64,000 nt of DNA from contig URTS01000001.1 of NCBI GenBank assembly GCA_900550685.1, positions 1 through 64,000 of the forward strand. Reading direction: 5' to 3'. The DNA comes from an uncultured Oscillibacter sp. (GTDB lineage: Bacteria > Bacillota > Clostridia > Oscillospirales > Oscillospiraceae). A model generated the notes under the pieces. The model did not search any database and had not been told where the DNA came from. It was given only the letters and a program-made list of their open reading frames with translations. This document shows positions 63,747 through 64,000 of the stretch, in pieces. Position numbers and translations under genes: made by a program. Each line of letters begins with the position of its first letter. The first letter of the stretch is position 1.

Positions 63747-64000
63747 TCATGTTCGGCCATCAAAGAAAATGGGATTGCTCCATGCGGAATGGCCGTTTTC
63801 ATCCACGCAGACAACGCGCACATAGGACTCTTTCCCCGTCAGGCGATAGGATGCCGCCGTCAGCGGTTTGCCCGCTCCGGCAAAGAAGGATTTGCCTCTG
63901 GGGGCATACGTTACAAAGTGGATCTCCCTGCAATCGGAGCAGGACACATACACGCAATCGCCATCCATGCCAAAGTCATGGATCACGGGGCCGCTTGTGG
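63747..64000 (-). CDS. C-terminal part of a PHP-domain-like protein, cut by window edge
   Basis: The frame runs off the window end and stops at 63747. GPVIHDFGMDGDCVYVSCSD, then SYRLTGKESYVRVVCVDENG and HSAWSNPIF, is the beta-sandwich tail found after the PHP metallo-hydrolase domain in CehA-like proteins. The catalytic domain lies outside the window, so the call is tentative. Confidence 0.55.
   Translation of the reverse strand, partial: TSGPVIHDFGMDGDCVYVSCSDCREIHFVTYAPRGKSFFAGAGKPLTAASYRLTGKESYVRVVCVDENGHSAWSNPIFFDGRT

Overview
The window looks like a low-GC-Gram-positive (Firmicutes, class Clostridia) chromosome, most like the Oscillospiraceae-type gut anaerobes. This is inferred from strong AGGAGG ribosome sites, several TTG starts, an FMN-riboswitch rib operon, paired TRAP transporters with LacI regulators, and protein flavour; no rRNA or tRNA gene is present to confirm it. 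Core metabolic blocks alternate with accessory stretches full of broken genes.

Layout. 1-2.7 kb: edge of an IS21-like transposase and two unknown genes. 2.9-10.2 kb (minus): a complete 2-oxoacid/acetoin-type dehydrogenase operon (E1alpha, E1beta, E2, E3, an SDR dehydrogenase), followed by an MBL-fold gene and a lipoate-protein ligase that each carry one in-frame stop. 10.5-11.5 kb (plus): a divergent LacI regulator. 11.56-15.48 kb: a 3.9-kb element with perfect 44-bp terminal inverted repeats, holding an IS4-type transposase, a translationally coupled 117-aa protein and a secreted LysM protein. 15.5-20.5 kb (minus): a TRAP transporter operon headed by a phosphatase-acetyltransferase fusion and a TIM-barrel isomerase; its promoter shares an ATTACTAAT box with the dehydrogenase promoter, so one regulator may control both.

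20.7-32.8 kb is an accessory island: group II intron end, TCAGTTCTGA repeats, truncated Fic gene, DUF4143-type ATPase, an overlapping run of five unknown genes, a winged-helix protein, an XRE regulator overlapping a small signal peptidase, and several remnants. 33.0-34.4 kb: an NSS-family sodium symporter. 34.5-35.8 kb: a frameshifted HxlR regulator, a MATE gene with an internal deletion, and an FMN-binding protein. 36.0-40.2 kb: FMN riboswitch and ribD-ribE-ribBA-ribH plus a free-standing winged-helix domain. 40.3-42.6 kb: a VOC protein, a second, frameshifted E3 gene and an MBL fragment.

42.8-50.6 kb is a sugar-acid catabolism locus: two SDRs, a LacI repressor, a TRAP transporter and a split UxaA-type dehydratase. 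Four copies of an AACACGTGTT-like box sit at its promoters and define a small local regulon. 50.9-52.3 kb: a zinc-ribbon membrane protein and a DUF1275 protein. 52.3-58.5 kb (minus): an F-type ATP synthase operon atpB-E-F-(HA)-G-D-C in which the C-terminal domain of the delta subunit is fused to the front of alpha and no separate delta gene exists; this is the most unusual feature found. A LysR gene diverges from it. 59.9-64 kb: truncated DHHW and ABC-permease genes, an orphan ParM-like actin, a helveticin-J-like secreted protein and the end of a PHP-domain gene.

At least ten genes are broken by nonsense codons, homopolymer indels, deletions or truncation, so either the accessory regions are decaying or the assembly holds some sequencing errors.
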